From the NCBI GenBank assembly GCA_003427395.1, contig BFEA01000294.1:160435-215144 (forward strand): DNA of 54,710 nt, read 5' to 3'. Below are positions 43,641 through 54,710 of the stretch, piece by piece. The stretch comes from Chara braunii (Eukaryota; Streptophyta; Charophyceae; Charales; Characeae). Under the pieces are notes generated by a model. That model was given only the letters and a program-made list of their open reading frames with translations. It was not told the origin of the DNA and did not search any database. The position numbers were made by a program, and so were the translations under genes. Each line of letters starts with the position of its first letter. Position 1 is the stretch's first letter.

Positions 43641-43780
43641 TGTGGCCTGAGGGCTTGAACATAGGCTCGTGGGTTCATTGTATTGCTCCTATTTAAATTA
43701 AATCTTGATGCATTTCAGCTCTCTACTCGTCACATGACTTTCTGGACTTCCTCCACATTGATCGTGACTTAGACCTTTGC
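43640..43780 (+). repeat. ~150-bp dispersed repeat, copy 3 (diverged)
   Basis: GTGGCCTGAGGGCTTGAACA, TTCATTGTATTGCTC and CTCTCTACTCG match copies 1 and 2. Again followed by an ATT run. Confidence 0.6.
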
Positions 43781-43796
43781 GTATCGCATTCATTCA

Positions 43797-43840
43797 TTTT
43801 CTTGTATTATTGTTATTATTTTATTATTTTATTATTATTA

Positions 43841-43920
<80 letters not shown>

Positions 43921-43942
43921 ATTATTATTACTATTATTGTTA
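43797..43942. repeat. (ATT)n microsatellite
   Basis: About 145 bases, the longest ATT tract in the window. Confidence 0.95.
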
Positions 43943-44187
43943 TTTGTTGTTGTTACTATTTGATTGCCTACACCGTCTGTTCTGATCTGATTGCCAGTAC
44001 AATCAGACATATGCATGTGAACCAGTACCTATCTAGAGCCATTGCCTGGGTTCGTGCACGCGGGCCTAGAGCAAGTGTGAGTGCAGCTTGATTGATGAAT
44101 GGATGTAGGACGGGTGACATGATAAGGCTCCAGGGTGAGGAACATCCTATTACCCGTCTCTACATGCATACATATCTTAGATAGTTA

Positions 44188-44360
44188 GGTTGACAGACTA
44201 GATGTGGGGTACTCCTATGCGAGTCATCCCATGGTCTGTCTAAGTCTAAAATAGTTAGACTAAAACAGGTGGTGGGATACTCATGTCTGAGTTATCCTAC
44301 TGCTTGAGTAAGTATGAGATGAAGGCTTCTGTCGGGGCCTTCTTATTTCATACTTACATT
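44188..44360. repeat. Cluster of hairpins upstream of LTR family 2, right copy
   Basis: Inverted repeats in quick succession: GACAGAC...GTCTGTC (about 44192-44240); AGTCTA...TAGACT (about 44243-44261); GATACTC...GAGTTATC (about 44276-44297); and a 19-bp stem with a two-base bulge, GTAAGTATGAGAT-GAAGGC at 44308-44326 against 44337-44357. Two units share GGTACTC/GAGTCATCC-like arms with changes on both sides. Confidence 0.65.
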
Positions 44361-45722
44361 TGATCGGCCTATATTATAGTCCACTGATAGAACTGAAGTT
44401 CACATCGCTGAACTTCGTGAAGAACGATAGTGAGGGAGGTATTGAGACTCTGTGACCTGTGTGTGATTGCAGGTCATCTTGATAAAGGAGACTCATTATG
44501 AGTCTATACAAGACTACATGCTGTTGCCTTATGGTAACAGGTTGGTTATCCAACTCAACCCCCACTCACCTTCTACACCCACACTTTGCATCAACCTTTG
44601 CACCGAATGACATTTCTGTTTCGGGTCATTTGTCAAAAGGATCTGTGTTTGGTCAAAAGAGGTCCTTGAATGACTAAGTCGAAAGAAGAATGTTTGGTTA
44701 AAAGGATTGGAAGCGTAAGTGTGATGTGTGTGAAAGTGAATGAATGGTTGACTCTGCTAGGATTGTATAATGTGATTGACTCTTGTTTGCAGGTCAGTAA
44801 TGCGACCAGCCACATGCTATTCACGACGACACACTGAGACACTTATGCTATCCTGGACCTTGATCCAAAAGTCTTGTCAGTGCGCGATTTGGTTTGAATA
44901 CCCAACCTTATGTCTTTTCCTGATGTTAGGAAGGTTAGGGTTATTACTAAGGCTATGAGTCTTATTCATTTCATGATCATTCTTTTGTACATGCTTGAAA
45001 GGTCAAAGACCTATGTTTTCCTTGATGAATTCAGACTGTTCATGTGAATGTGTTATGTGTATGCGACATCTCCTTGCCTAATTGCTCAGCCTTATCCCAC
45101 TTCACATGTATGTATGCTATGGTTAAAGGGTTTCATGGAGCGTTATGTCGAATGGACTTAATTACTAGGTAGGATGGGTAAGTGTTCTATGAGCAACCCC
45201 TGAAAATTTAAGTATTGAGAGGGGTTCTGCTTTGAAAATGGGATAGGTTATGAATCAGACCTATAGAAATTATTTATATTCAAAACATAGTATGATCGAA
45301 CGTTCGTCAGTCGAGTCGACCTGAATTATAAGTCGGTCCGGGAGATCAGCGCCCCGATGCCCGACGCGTGTACGGGTCAGTTTTAGGCGTTCAACCGCAC
45401 GTATGCCTATGCTACGGCGATCGAGCAAATGCCCTCGGCTGGCTTACCTCTGCGACTGCAAGTAAAAGCCTTCGCACGTGTGTCAGTACCTCAGCAGGGA
45501 TACGCCTACCTAAGGGATGGTGACAGCTCCCGCAGGTGGAGGTAATGTTGTACCTCGCGAGATCCCTAACCTGTCGTAGGGGGTCGCGAGAGGTATAGCA
45601 CGCGCGCACGGTCGGAGTTGGTCTCTGGCTGAAGCTCTATTAAACTCCTGCGTGATATGACCGTGAGGTCCGACACCAAAGAAATTAGTTTACGTCTGGG
45701 TGTGGGACCGCCGCGCGCGACA
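44361..45722 (+). repeat. LTR remnant of family 2, right copy (outer end uncertain)
   Basis: Ends ...GCGCGACA two bases before a tRNA-Asp primer site. The last 400 bases match the left copy inverted, including CCTGTCGTAGGGGGTCGCGA, opposite 29615-29640. The start is not defined. Confidence 0.5.
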
Positions 45723-45724
45723 GG

Positions 45725-45744
45725 TTGCGCCGTTGCCGGGGATC
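45725..45744 (+). other. tRNA-Asp primer-binding site, LTR family 2, right copy
   Basis: TTGCGCCGTTGCCGGGGATC: 19 of 20 positions complement plant tRNA-Asp, with G to T at position 2. Spaced two bases from the LTR-terminal CA, as in the left copy. Confidence 0.82.
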
Positions 45745-48240
45745 TAGCTTTCCAGTCGAGGTCCTCAGTGAACGAACTCGGGTTTGGTAAGACGATGATC
45801 GAGGCAAAACGAAAACCTTTAAATGAACTAATGTAACTTACGATGTATGAATTGAGTTACTGTAGGATGGACGCTTAGGGTGTTACACGTGTGAAGGAAA
45901 ATTGTGAAGTCGCGTCTATAATGCCAATAAATGTCGCATTGCCTTGCAGATAGGATACGTAAAGGTTATGTCTGTTGGCTAGGTCGTTTGTCATAGACTC
46001 TGAGTACAAGATTATAAATTAACCCTATTAGTCATTATTTACACAGTCTAACCAGATCATCGAATTCTGAAGTCATATGATATAGGTCTTAATGGTAGAC
46101 CCGGTCTCTCAGCGGTTGTCTTACTGAGAGGATGTACCGTGTGACATATGATTCCATCATGATCTACTTGGGATAATTGTCTTCTCCAAGGCTATACTTA
46201 ATATGGTATGATGATGAGGGTATTTGCCTAAAAGGTTAGCTAATACGTGAAGTTGTAATGACAAAGGGGTCGTGCGCCTCTGTATGATAGGTGCATTTGG
46301 GGATAGTAAACGATGGTATATTAAGGGTCTGTCAAAATACAAAGAAATCTTGGAGTTTAAAATGACAAGCTTGAGGTATAGGATGTTGTAGCCCTAGAAA
46401 ATCGACTATATGCATATTGTGTGATAATATCAATAGATAAATATGATAAAGTGAGAGATACTGTGCTTAGTTGTCTTGATAGGTAGGGGTCAACTATTTA
46501 GTAGAGATCCGATTAAAATATTATGTTGATCTGGTATGGAATCTGATTGATGAGGTTGCTTATTAAAGGTATAATTTAACCCTTAGAGGGTCATGAGGTG
46601 TAAGTTAATTATCTACTTAGTAACTAGTTAATCATTAAGGGATAAATAGTACAGTAAACGCAATATCAAGTCATCTACATGAAAAGTATGTGTCTGTTTG
46701 ATGTTGTATATGATAGAGTACGATGACGACTTAGCTTTAGGGGTCATTGCATAGAGAGTTTATTTATATCTATCTTATTTTTGAAGTTACTCAGACTGTT
46801 ATAGATTGGAGTATGAGAGTGTCCACTTTAGGACAACCGGACCCCTCGAACTTCAGTTTTATATAAAGAGTGATAAAATTACTTATTCCCATAATGGTAA
46901 ATGTATATGACATGGTATGAATGAATGTGTGTGGGAATGAATGATATGTGTTTCAAGTGACATATCATTGTATGTTTTTGTTCTTGGTTGAGAGAAGCTG
47001 AACTTTCTTATGTATATAATTGATTGCTTGGCGAATGTTTGCGTCTGCCAGTATATGTTTATGAATTGTTTTCGTCAATAAGGATAGGCAAACTGTGTGA
47101 AATCCACGTTCGGCATGGGACCGAAGGTGAATGGAGTGATCAACCCTTGAAGAGAAGAAATTCTCTCAAGGGAGGTCGGCATGCAGAACCTCTCCTTTTG
47201 AGGAATTGCAACGTTGATTGATACTTTGCCTGAGAGGATTTAAGAGGGTATAGTAAAGTCTTGTAGACAGTAGTGAGAATCACGCCGGAACAATGTTCCT
47301 GGTCCATAGTGAGGAGTTGTCATTTTTCCTTGTACAGGAGAGATGACTACATTATCGTTGAAAGGGAGGAAGATATTGTGATCGTATCAAAACGCTGCTT
47401 ATAGAAAAAGCGACTGTTGTTCGCCACAAGAAAAGGAGTAGTGACCTAACCGCGTGTCGAGCAGAGTTATCTCACCTTCTTAGTCGAGGTCTCACTCACC
47501 ACGGTTATGAGAGGTGAGGTTGTCCTACTCTATTAAGTAGTCGATTGATGGGGTCGCAGCATCGGAATCGGAGGGAGATGTGGTGAGACTCAGTCCTAGA
47601 AGCGCGGCTCGGGATCTAGGATGTTATCCTTCGATCGAATTACACCACCCCTCGGCACTATATACCCCTATTAAGCCTGAAGGAGTAGTATATTTTATGT
47701 CATTGTTATCATTGTCATTGTAACTTCGTTGTGATTTTGTTCTCGTGCAGTCTCAATTGTGACGATTGTTCTCATTGTTAACGAAGTTACAGTACTTGTT
47801 TGCTTAAATTGGTACGATTGATTGTTTTTGTATTGTATGAATTGTGATTATGTTCCTTACAATCTCAAACATTTCTCCTGCTATCATAAGTTTATATTCC
47901 TTCTTTTGGTCGGAGAATGTCATTTAAACTTGTATTGTAGAGGTTCGTGAAAACAGGGGGGAAACCCTGCGTATAGTAAAGAATTGCTTATGAAATATTT
48001 CTTCGTTGATGATATCGATCTGGATGAATGAGTGTGACTGAGTTTTGATAACTGTCGTCAGAAGGTTTAATCATTTTGGGGCAGCTTAGCTTAATACTTA
48101 AATATGAGTATTATGCGAACGTTCGTGCAAAGCATTATTGATGGCGAAGCCTCAGGAATCAGTATGACGGTGACCTAAACTGAGTTCTTGGATCTTGAAA
48201 TTATTATTTTCATGCAGGCACGATAAGTGTCCTGCTTGCA
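45745..48240 (+). mobile_element. Internal (post-PBS) remnant of LTR family 2, right copy
   Basis: AT-rich, stop-dense sequence with no recognisable gag or pol. Blocks at 45755-45785 and 47250-47400 match the left copy inverted, with about 800 extra bases here. Either a leader region or a heavily decayed element. Confidence 0.5.
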
Positions 48241-49510
48241 AAGACATCAAAGGTATGTCTTGAAAGGTCGCCGCTCATTACTCAATGAGGTTAGTCTGAG
48301 ATAAGTTTGTGAGATCCAAACGAGGAACTCACTCGAATATGTCGATGTCTTGTGAGATATCTTCGCATCAATGGTAACGTGGAAACCGACATTTTTTTCA
48401 TAAAACAATTTTTTTATTATTATATATTTTGAAAAAGATCCCCGAGACGCGTGTCTGACCGAGCTGTGATCAAGACTTGGAGGACACGATCCATGAGTGG
48501 CAGCCTGACGATGGTCCTTGTTCATCCACTAAGTGGCAACCTGACAAGAATTAAAATATTTTTTTATCATGATTTTTTGAACATCGTTCATCCACTTCAG
48601 GAGGTCAGTTTGAGGGACTTAATTACCAAGCCTATGGTGGAAAATTGGCATCGTTGGGACGTAACTCCCAGCATGGGTTGCTAACCAAGTATAACCAGGC
48701 AGCGGACCTTCTGATTTTGGCCTGGAATTGAGACCTGGGGGGTGGCCACCCTAATGAAGCAATCAACTCAGATAGTTATCAGAGGGGTCGAATGTAGTCT
48801 TTGATGATAGAACATACCCGTCATTGCACAACCAATACGGGGACTACCGTTAATATAACAAACACGGTAGGCCGCAGCTCCGGCCTGATCAGCAGGACTG
48901 TGGTGGGTCAAGATGGAGACTGCTTGTCCTCCTGTATTAGGCTTCGTGCAGGACAGCTGGCAACTTTTGACAGTAATGCCAAAAGTTGGACATCCAAGGT
49001 TTCGGTTAGGACCCGCGTTTGAAGGGTCGAGTCCGCATGCGAACAAAAGACCCTGAAGACAACCAACGATGATCTGGCCAAAAGTCTAAGGGTGTGGGGA
49101 AAGGAAAGGCGCGTTGTCATACTTAACTATTTCATGTACTGTAGTACGGATCAAGTATCCCCACTTCATGTCATATGTGGGAGACCCGGGTTAAAATCCC
49201 GGCAGTTATAATGAAAAGTGAGTTGACGACGTCAATCCTGAACCACACTTCCAGGGAATCGGATTTGGCTATCCACTTATCAAAAGATGCGCCTTATTTT
49301 GGGAAAGGGACTTACTTACCTCCTCTTCCAAGGAGAAAGAGAGGTACATGTATTGTTTTGTATTGTATCATCTGTCCAGTGACGTTATCGATCATGTCAT
49401 ATTTATCGGTTAATTTGATTATGGGAAATTATCAAAAGGAGAATTGTATGAACGATTGTCATAGACATCACTAGCGACGGGGACGTCACTTAATAGGGAC
49501 TGGGATACTA
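48241..49510. other. Unique sequence, nothing recognised
   Basis: Short frames only. A T-arm-like hairpin CCGGGTTAAAATCCCGG near 49188 is the only structured piece noticed. Confidence 0.4.
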
Positions 49511-50242
49511 TCGGACCAAATACCCTTACAAGGGTATTTGGCCATGCTTTTGCATTTGACGCGGTGACGGCTTCAGCTACCATGATGGAACCGATCTGAG
49601 ATGAAATAGGTGTGCACGCTTTGGCGTGATACTTGAAACAATTTCCTCGGCCATTGAGGCCGAGGCGAATCGGTCATAAAATTTCGAAAATATGCGCGCG
49701 TATTATTATGACGCGCGTTGTGATGGTTAGGATTAGTAGTGATACCCTCCGACCGAGAAGGTCGAAGGGTTGATTGGGTAAGTGACGTGTCGGATACATC
49801 TACGACACACTAGTATTTGGCCTAGTACCTGTCTACCCACTGGTACCAGGTGTTTAAAAAAAATGTCAACTTTTGTCTCTTCTTCTGCTCGGTCTTGAAT
49901 ACTCGGCATATCTACCTCTATTTGGTGTGGTACCGGCCCATCTGTTACTTGAGTAGCTTCCGCGGCTCTTAGCTCCCGCGGACCTCTTTTCCTGCCACTT
50001 GAGTGTTTTTCCCACCTCGACCCTCAATGTCGCGGCCACGGCTAAGTACCGGCCCTTCGGGCCTTCCAATTAACCATATACCCTGACGGGTCACACACAC
50101 ACTCAAGCCAACAAGCACTCGGGCGGGCATGCCGGCCGGCAAGCATGTTCGCACGCTGACTTAGAAACGGGCTCAGGCCACTAGGCAGGCTGAGCCCCAC
50201 TCTTATACATATACGAGAGCAGCTCCTCTTCTACTCAAAGAA

Positions 50243-50329
50243 GGAGCTAGCGCAGTAGGTTTCGAGGCAGACCGTCAAGCTGGAGACGCAGGGATCAAAT
50301 CTGCCCCGACCCCAAGTTAGCTTTTTTTT
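50243..50329 (+). ncRNA. tRNA-like Pol III unit, copy 2
   Basis: Counterpart of 37481-37567. The A box TAGCGCAGTAGG and T8 terminator are unchanged; the B-box region reads GGATCAAATCT. Same caveats as copy 1. Confidence 0.35.
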
Positions 50330-50935
50330 ACAAGGAGCTTTACTTTTGTTTTCACTTGCGGATGAACGGTCGGGGCTTGAACCCTCGACCTTGGTGATAG
50401 AACTAGTTAGAGTTAGTTGGTTAGTTAGCACCGACTGTAGTGGGGGCTCGACACTTGGCACGGTAGGGTAGTTAGCCGTTAGTTTTCTTTGTTTTCTTTT
50501 ATTTATTTTATTTATCTTTTTGCGATTAGAACCCCTTTTTTATTTTTATTTATTATTATTTCTTTTTCATCCGTATTTTTGTTAGTTTGTTTTTGATGAA
50601 TCAATCGCGGGATCCACGACGGATTCATCCGAAAGTACCAGTGGCACTATACGGATCTCGACTCCGAAAAGTAGCTCGGTGGAAGTCACGGGCTTCGTGG
50701 GGGAGTATCGACGGGGGCGAGCGACGAGAGGAGGTTGATGCGCGATGCAACCAAGGAGATCGCGCGGTTCGAAGGAAAGGGATGGCGGCCAAAAAGAGAA
50801 GGAGAGCGCTACGAGAGGAAAAGCGGAGAGCACAGGAAGAAGAGGTGCGCAGAAGAAAGAAGGTGATCCAGTAGAAGAAGAAGAAGGAGAAGAAGAAGAA
50901 GAGGGAGAAAAGAAGGGGTTTCATCGCAACGAAGG

Positions 50936-51097
50936 GGGGTAGACTGTAGTAATTATTGATCTTGAACGAGGGAACGCCTAGTAGGCGCGAGTTATCAACT
51001 CGCGCTGATTACGTCCCTGCCCTTCGCACGCACCTCCGTCGCTCCTACCGATTGAATGGGCCAGTGAAGTGTCTAGAACGTGGTGATCTCGGCGGTT
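50936..51097 (+). pseudogene. 18S rRNA 3'-end fragment, copy 2a
   Basis: No difference from 38174-38335 seen by eye. Confidence 0.85.
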
Positions 51098-51399
51098 TGG
51101 CGCTGGGGAATGCTACGCATCCACGACTAATGACGACAACGACAGCGAGGGAGCGGGAGAATGAGAAGGTAAGTCCGCGATCACACGGTTTGCCTCGCGG
51201 TACTTCCAATCAGATAAATAAATATGTATATGTATATATATATATATATATATATACGTATGTAAATAAATAAATAAATAAACAAATGGAATGAATCTAC
51301 CACTAAAATGTGGAAAGATTCACTACTGCTCATGTATGTGTGTGTGTGTGTGTATGTGTGAGACGTTTGTGATTCGACCAAGAAGCGCGAGCGCGCGCG

Positions 51400-51446
<47 letters not shown>

Positions 51447-51648
51447 TAAAAAAAGAGAGAGTTCTTCTGCTTCCTCTCGTAAGTCCACCATCTCCTCCTC
51501 ATCCTCTCGCTACCTAACTACTCAGTATCTGCGGACCACGAGGGAGAGAGGGGGAGATCGAAGGGAGAGAGAGAGAGGGGGAGGTCGAAGGGAGAGAGAG
51601 AGATCAAGGAGAGAGAGAGAGAGGGAGAAGGGGGCGGATGTTCAGCGC

Positions 51649-51756
51649 GACGGGATAGATTGTTGTAATTACTGATCTTGAACGAGGAATGCTTAGTAAG
51701 TGTGAGGCATCAGCTCGCGCTCGATACGTCCCTGCCCTTTGTGCACACTCCGTCGC
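51649..51756 (+). pseudogene. 18S rRNA 3'-end fragment, copy 2b, cut by the NN gap
   Basis: Matches the start of 38887-39046 and breaks off at CTCCGTCGC, directly before NN. Confidence 0.85.
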
Positions 51757-52121
51757 NNGTATTTTTGTTAGTTTGTTTTTTATGAATCTATCGAGGGATC
51801 CGCGACGGATTCATCCGAAAGTACCAGTGGCACTATACGGATCTCGACTCCAAAAAGTAACTCGGTGGAAGTCACGGGCTTCGTGGGGGAGTAACGACGG
51901 GGGCAAGCGACGAGAGGAGGTTGATGCGCGATGCAACCAAGGAGATTGCGCGGTTGGAAGGAAAGGGATGGCGGCTAAAAAGAGAAGGAGAGCGCTACGA
52001 GAGGGAAAGCGGAGAGCGCAGGAAAAAGAGGTGCGCAGAAGAAAGAAGGTGATCGAGTAGAAAAAGAAGAAGGAGAAGAAGAAGAAGAGGGAGAAAAGAA
52101 GGGGTTTCATCGCGACGAAGG

Positions 52122-52281
52122 GGGGTAGACTCTAGTAATCATCGATCTTGAACGAGGGAACGCCTAGTAGTCGCGAGTTATCAACTCGCGCTGATTACGT
52201 CCCTGCCCTTCGCACGCACCTCCGTCGCTCCTATCAATTGAATGGGCCAGTGAAGTGTCTGGAACGTGGTGATCTCGGCGG
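52122..52281 (+). pseudogene. 18S rRNA 3'-end fragment, copy 3a
   Basis: As 38174-38335 with a few changes (CTATCAATTGAATG for CTACCGATTGAATG). Confidence 0.85.
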
Positions 52282-52544
52282 TTTGGCGCTGGGGAATGCG
52301 ACGCATTCACGACTAATGACGACGACAAAAGCGGGGGAGCGGGAGAATGAGAAGGTAAGTCCGCGATCACACGGTTTACCTCGTGGTACTTCCAATCAGA
52401 TAAAATATATATATATATAAGTATGTAAATAAATAAATAGATAAATAAATGGAATGAATCTACCACTAAAATGTGGAAAGATTCACTACTGCTCATGTAT
52501 GTGTGTGTGTGTGTATGTGTGAGACGTTCGTGATTCGACCGAGA

Positions 52545-52619
<75 letters not shown>

Positions 52620-52630
52620 AAGAGAGGGAG
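52545..52630. repeat. (GA)n microsatellite
   Basis: Longer than the matching tract in copies 1 and 2. Confidence 0.95.
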
Positions 52631-52831
52631 AGAAAAATAGAGAGAGTTCTTCTGCTTCCTCTCGTAAGTCCACCATCTCCTCCTCACCCTCTCCCTACCT
52701 AACTACTCAGTATCTACGGACTACGAGGGAGAGAGGGGAAGATCGAAGGGAGTGAGAGAGAGGGGGAGGTCGAAGGGGGAGAGAGAGATCAAGGAGAGAG
52801 AGAGAGGGAGAAGGGGGGGGATGTTCAACGC

Positions 52832-52991
52832 GATGGGATATATAGTTGTAATTACTGATCTTGAACGAGGAATGCTTAGTAAGTGTGAGGCATCAGCTCG
52901 CGCTCGATACGTCCCTGCCCTTTGTGCACACTCCGTCGCTCCTACCGATTGAAAGGTCCGGTGAAGTGTCTGGATCGCGGTGATCTCGGCG
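52832..52991 (+). pseudogene. 18S rRNA 3'-end fragment, copy 3b
   Basis: As 38887-39046; starts GATGGGATATATAGTTGTAA. Confidence 0.85.
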
Positions 52992-53266
52992 TTGCCGCTG
53001 GAAGGGGGGATGGAGGGAATCCCACAGGGAAAAAGCATAGCGCGTGCGGGAGTGCGTGCTCAGGGAATCACAGAAAACGAGGGTTGCGCACGCAAACAGA
53101 GGAGAGAAGCGAGTGCGCGCGGGGAGATAGCGCAAGCTGGCAAGTAGGAGAGAGGACCACGCAGGGGGAGAAAGCGCGCAGGAGGGAGGATGGAGAACGA
53201 GAATAGGAAGGCAGCGAGGGGGAAATGGCTGCGCAGTAGAAAACATCGCGCGAAGAGGAGAAGAAA

Positions 53267-53332
53267 GGAGGAAGAAGAAGAAGAAGAAGAAGAAGAAGAA
53301 GAAGAAGAAGAAGAAGAAGAAGAAGAAGAAGA
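53267..53332. repeat. (GAA)n microsatellite
   Basis: About 22 GAA units followed by G8. Confidence 0.95.
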
Positions 53333-53932
53333 AGGGGGGGGAAATGACTTACCAGTCGTCGCAGTGGGTGAAGGCGATGTTTCGGTCATGGGTTTTGAAC
53401 CTTGTACTGGGGATACTAGGGACACTCTGCACACGCATTGGGTGGTTTTCCGGTTGCGAGGGGCGGGCGGATCTTTTCAGGTGACTATGGCCCGGCATCC
53501 GCTGTTTATGGAATACGAGGGTGGGGGCTTGTGGGACGCGTAATGCGTCCATGGATTGGTGTCGGGGACCGGATCCGCAATCGCCCAACTTGTCAGAGTG
53601 CGCGCACTTATGCCCGCCGTGTCCTGTGCATCGATCACGGTTTGTTGCACAATGTGACAGATCGCGTTGCGATGTGAGAGGAAGAGGACCCCGATGATGA
53701 TGTAGATGATGATGTAGATGATGATGTAGATGATGATGCCGATGATAACGACGGCGACCCCGACGACGACGGTGACGATGACGACGTTGAAGAAGAGAGA
53801 GACAGGTAAGTCTTCCATCGCCCGACTTACCTCATGGTACAATGGATAAATAAAATAAAATAAATAAATAAACTAAAATGAAATCTAATGAATCTACCAC
53901 TAAAAAGTGGAAGGATTCACTACTACACATGC

Positions 53933-53934
<2 letters not shown>

Positions 53935-53975
<41 letters not shown>

Positions 53976-54035
53976 TGTGTGAGTGTGTGTGCGTGTGTGT
54001 GAGGAGAGAGAGAGAGGGAGAGAGAGAGAGAAAGA
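53935..54035. repeat. (GT)n-(GA)n microsatellite
   Basis: Counterpart of 39935-40155. It is fully sequenced and shorter here, which indicates what the N gap in copy 1 probably contains. Confidence 0.9.
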
Positions 54036-54428
54036 TGGGTACACGCTGCATCTGTATGTTGGGGATCGAGGGTGTGAGTGATACGAGAGACATACCTGGT
54101 GCTTGAGGTGAACGACATTGGCCGAGATCTGCTTGTATTTCGGGGAGTTGTTGACGTCATCATCTGTATTATAGGCTAGGCTAGATAGGATCTACAGTCT
54201 ATAGTCTGGGCGCTGAGCGCTAGATAGGATATCAACATGGGTTCTTCGTTGATGATGATGATGAGACTATTCCAGCATCGTCAATTATGAGCGATTGGTG
54301 TGCTCTTATTTGGTGGGATTCGTGATGCAGTTTTGCTCTTGGTTCGAGGTCACGAGGATCTAGTCTCATGTGTATGATGCTGCTTGGTTTCTGAAATCCG
54401 CTATCGTTCGTTTTTCTTACATTATTAT

Positions 54429-54710
54429 CCTACCCCTTAAGGAGCATCAGCCGCGGGGGGAGGGCCGTGGCTAGCTGCGCGCCGGGGTGGAATTTGAAAA
54501 TGTAGTGTAGTCGTACGATCGGCGCGATGGGCGGGCGGGGATGAGCCCGAGGTAGATTTTACCGGAATATTACCCTTTTCGGTTGAACGGCGTGACGACA
54601 GCTGTTCGGGCGGCCGGCGAGGAACGTCGATGGGTTGGAATATCTCGAGTGGTGACCGCCCGATAGCATGTCTGTGTCGTTTTCGTTGGTCCTTTTTTTT
54701 TTTTTTTTTT
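54429..54710. other. GC-rich unique end segment with terminal T run
   Basis: Unrelated to the preceding repeat. No recognisable feature. The last 20 bases are T. Confidence 0.4.

Larger units (their letters stand above)
49511..51756 (+). repeat. Complex repeat, copy 2 (ends at an NN gap)
   Basis: Matches copy 1 from 36750. The first about 900 bases differ at several percent; from 50418 to 51756 no difference from 37656-38994 is seen, including microsatellite lengths. It then ends at NN (51757-51758). Contains a palindrome at 49516-49541, a tRNA-like unit at 50243-50329, and 18S fragments at 50936-51097 and 51649-51756. Confidence 0.8.
51759..54428 (+). repeat. Complex repeat, copy 3
   Basis: Matches copy 1 from about 37810 to 40550 at roughly 95-97%, with length differences in GA, GAA, GT and GAT tracts. 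It breaks off inside the ATT run at 54428. Contains a basic frame, 18S fragments (52122-52281, 52832-52991), and hairpins at about 52455, 53802 and 53889. Confidence 0.8.

Noticed and set aside
49140-49225. Possible tRNA near the CCGGGTTAAAATCCCGG T-arm-like hairpin
   Set aside because: No matching acceptor stem and no 7-base anticodon loop could be found.

Overview
The window looks like repeat-dominated, non-genic nuclear DNA from a large eukaryotic genome, most likely of the green-plant lineage. The evidence is a Ty3/gypsy retrotransposon of plant giant-element type, two primer-binding sites matching the 3' end of plant tRNA-Asp, and plant-like 18S rRNA fragments. A charophyte such as Chara, or another repeat-rich streptophyte, would fit, but nothing here proves the taxon. 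I recognise no host protein-coding gene. Runs of N (23405-24124, 40001-40060, 51757-51758 and single Ns) mark a draft assembly.

Region 1 (1-25860) is read as one giant LTR retrotransposon on the + strand, longer than the window shows because its 5' end is cut off. Left LTR 1-2043 and right LTR 23004-25860 both carry a 54-bp minisatellite and a long CT run, and both end at the same bases (...CCCCTACA). Four bases after the left LTR is a TGG-starting primer-binding site. A purine tract at 22990-22998 precedes the right LTR, which starts TGTTAAG. Inside, in order: a long leader; four tandem homologous accessory ORFs of an unrecognised family (4037-7189; three carry one internal stop, one is intact); a frameshifted gag with a CCHC knuckle (7856-9407); protease (9501-10412); a broken pol in which the RT thumb/RNase H region is deleted and RT is joined to integrase (10458-13015); an acidic ORF with a SUMO-interacting motif (13426-14088); and about 9 kb of 3' non-coding sequence ending in two tandem arrays (91-bp and 80-bp units). 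The layout recalls plant Ogre/Tat-type giants: extra ORF before gag, long LTRs and 3' tandem repeats. The copy cannot be autonomous.

Region 2 (25861-28405) is an 88-bp minisatellite that reverses polarity near 26530, then a 42-bp array. The giant element is inserted inside the 88-bp array.

Region 3 (28430-49510) holds two diverged remnants of a second LTR family in opposite orientation, with tRNA-Asp primer sites at 29504-29523 (- strand) and 45725-45744 (+ strand). Upstream of each site lies a cluster of short hairpins. Between them are further minisatellites, one made of 30-bp self-complementary units, dispersed hairpins, and ATT microsatellites.

Region 4 (36750-40560, 49511-51756, 51759-54428) is three copies of a complex repeat that carries pieces of the 3' end of 18S rRNA, a tRNA-like Pol III unit, microsatellites and a covarying hairpin. 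Copies one and two are indistinguishable by eye over about 1.34 kb, up to an NN gap, which is suspicious for an assembly duplication.
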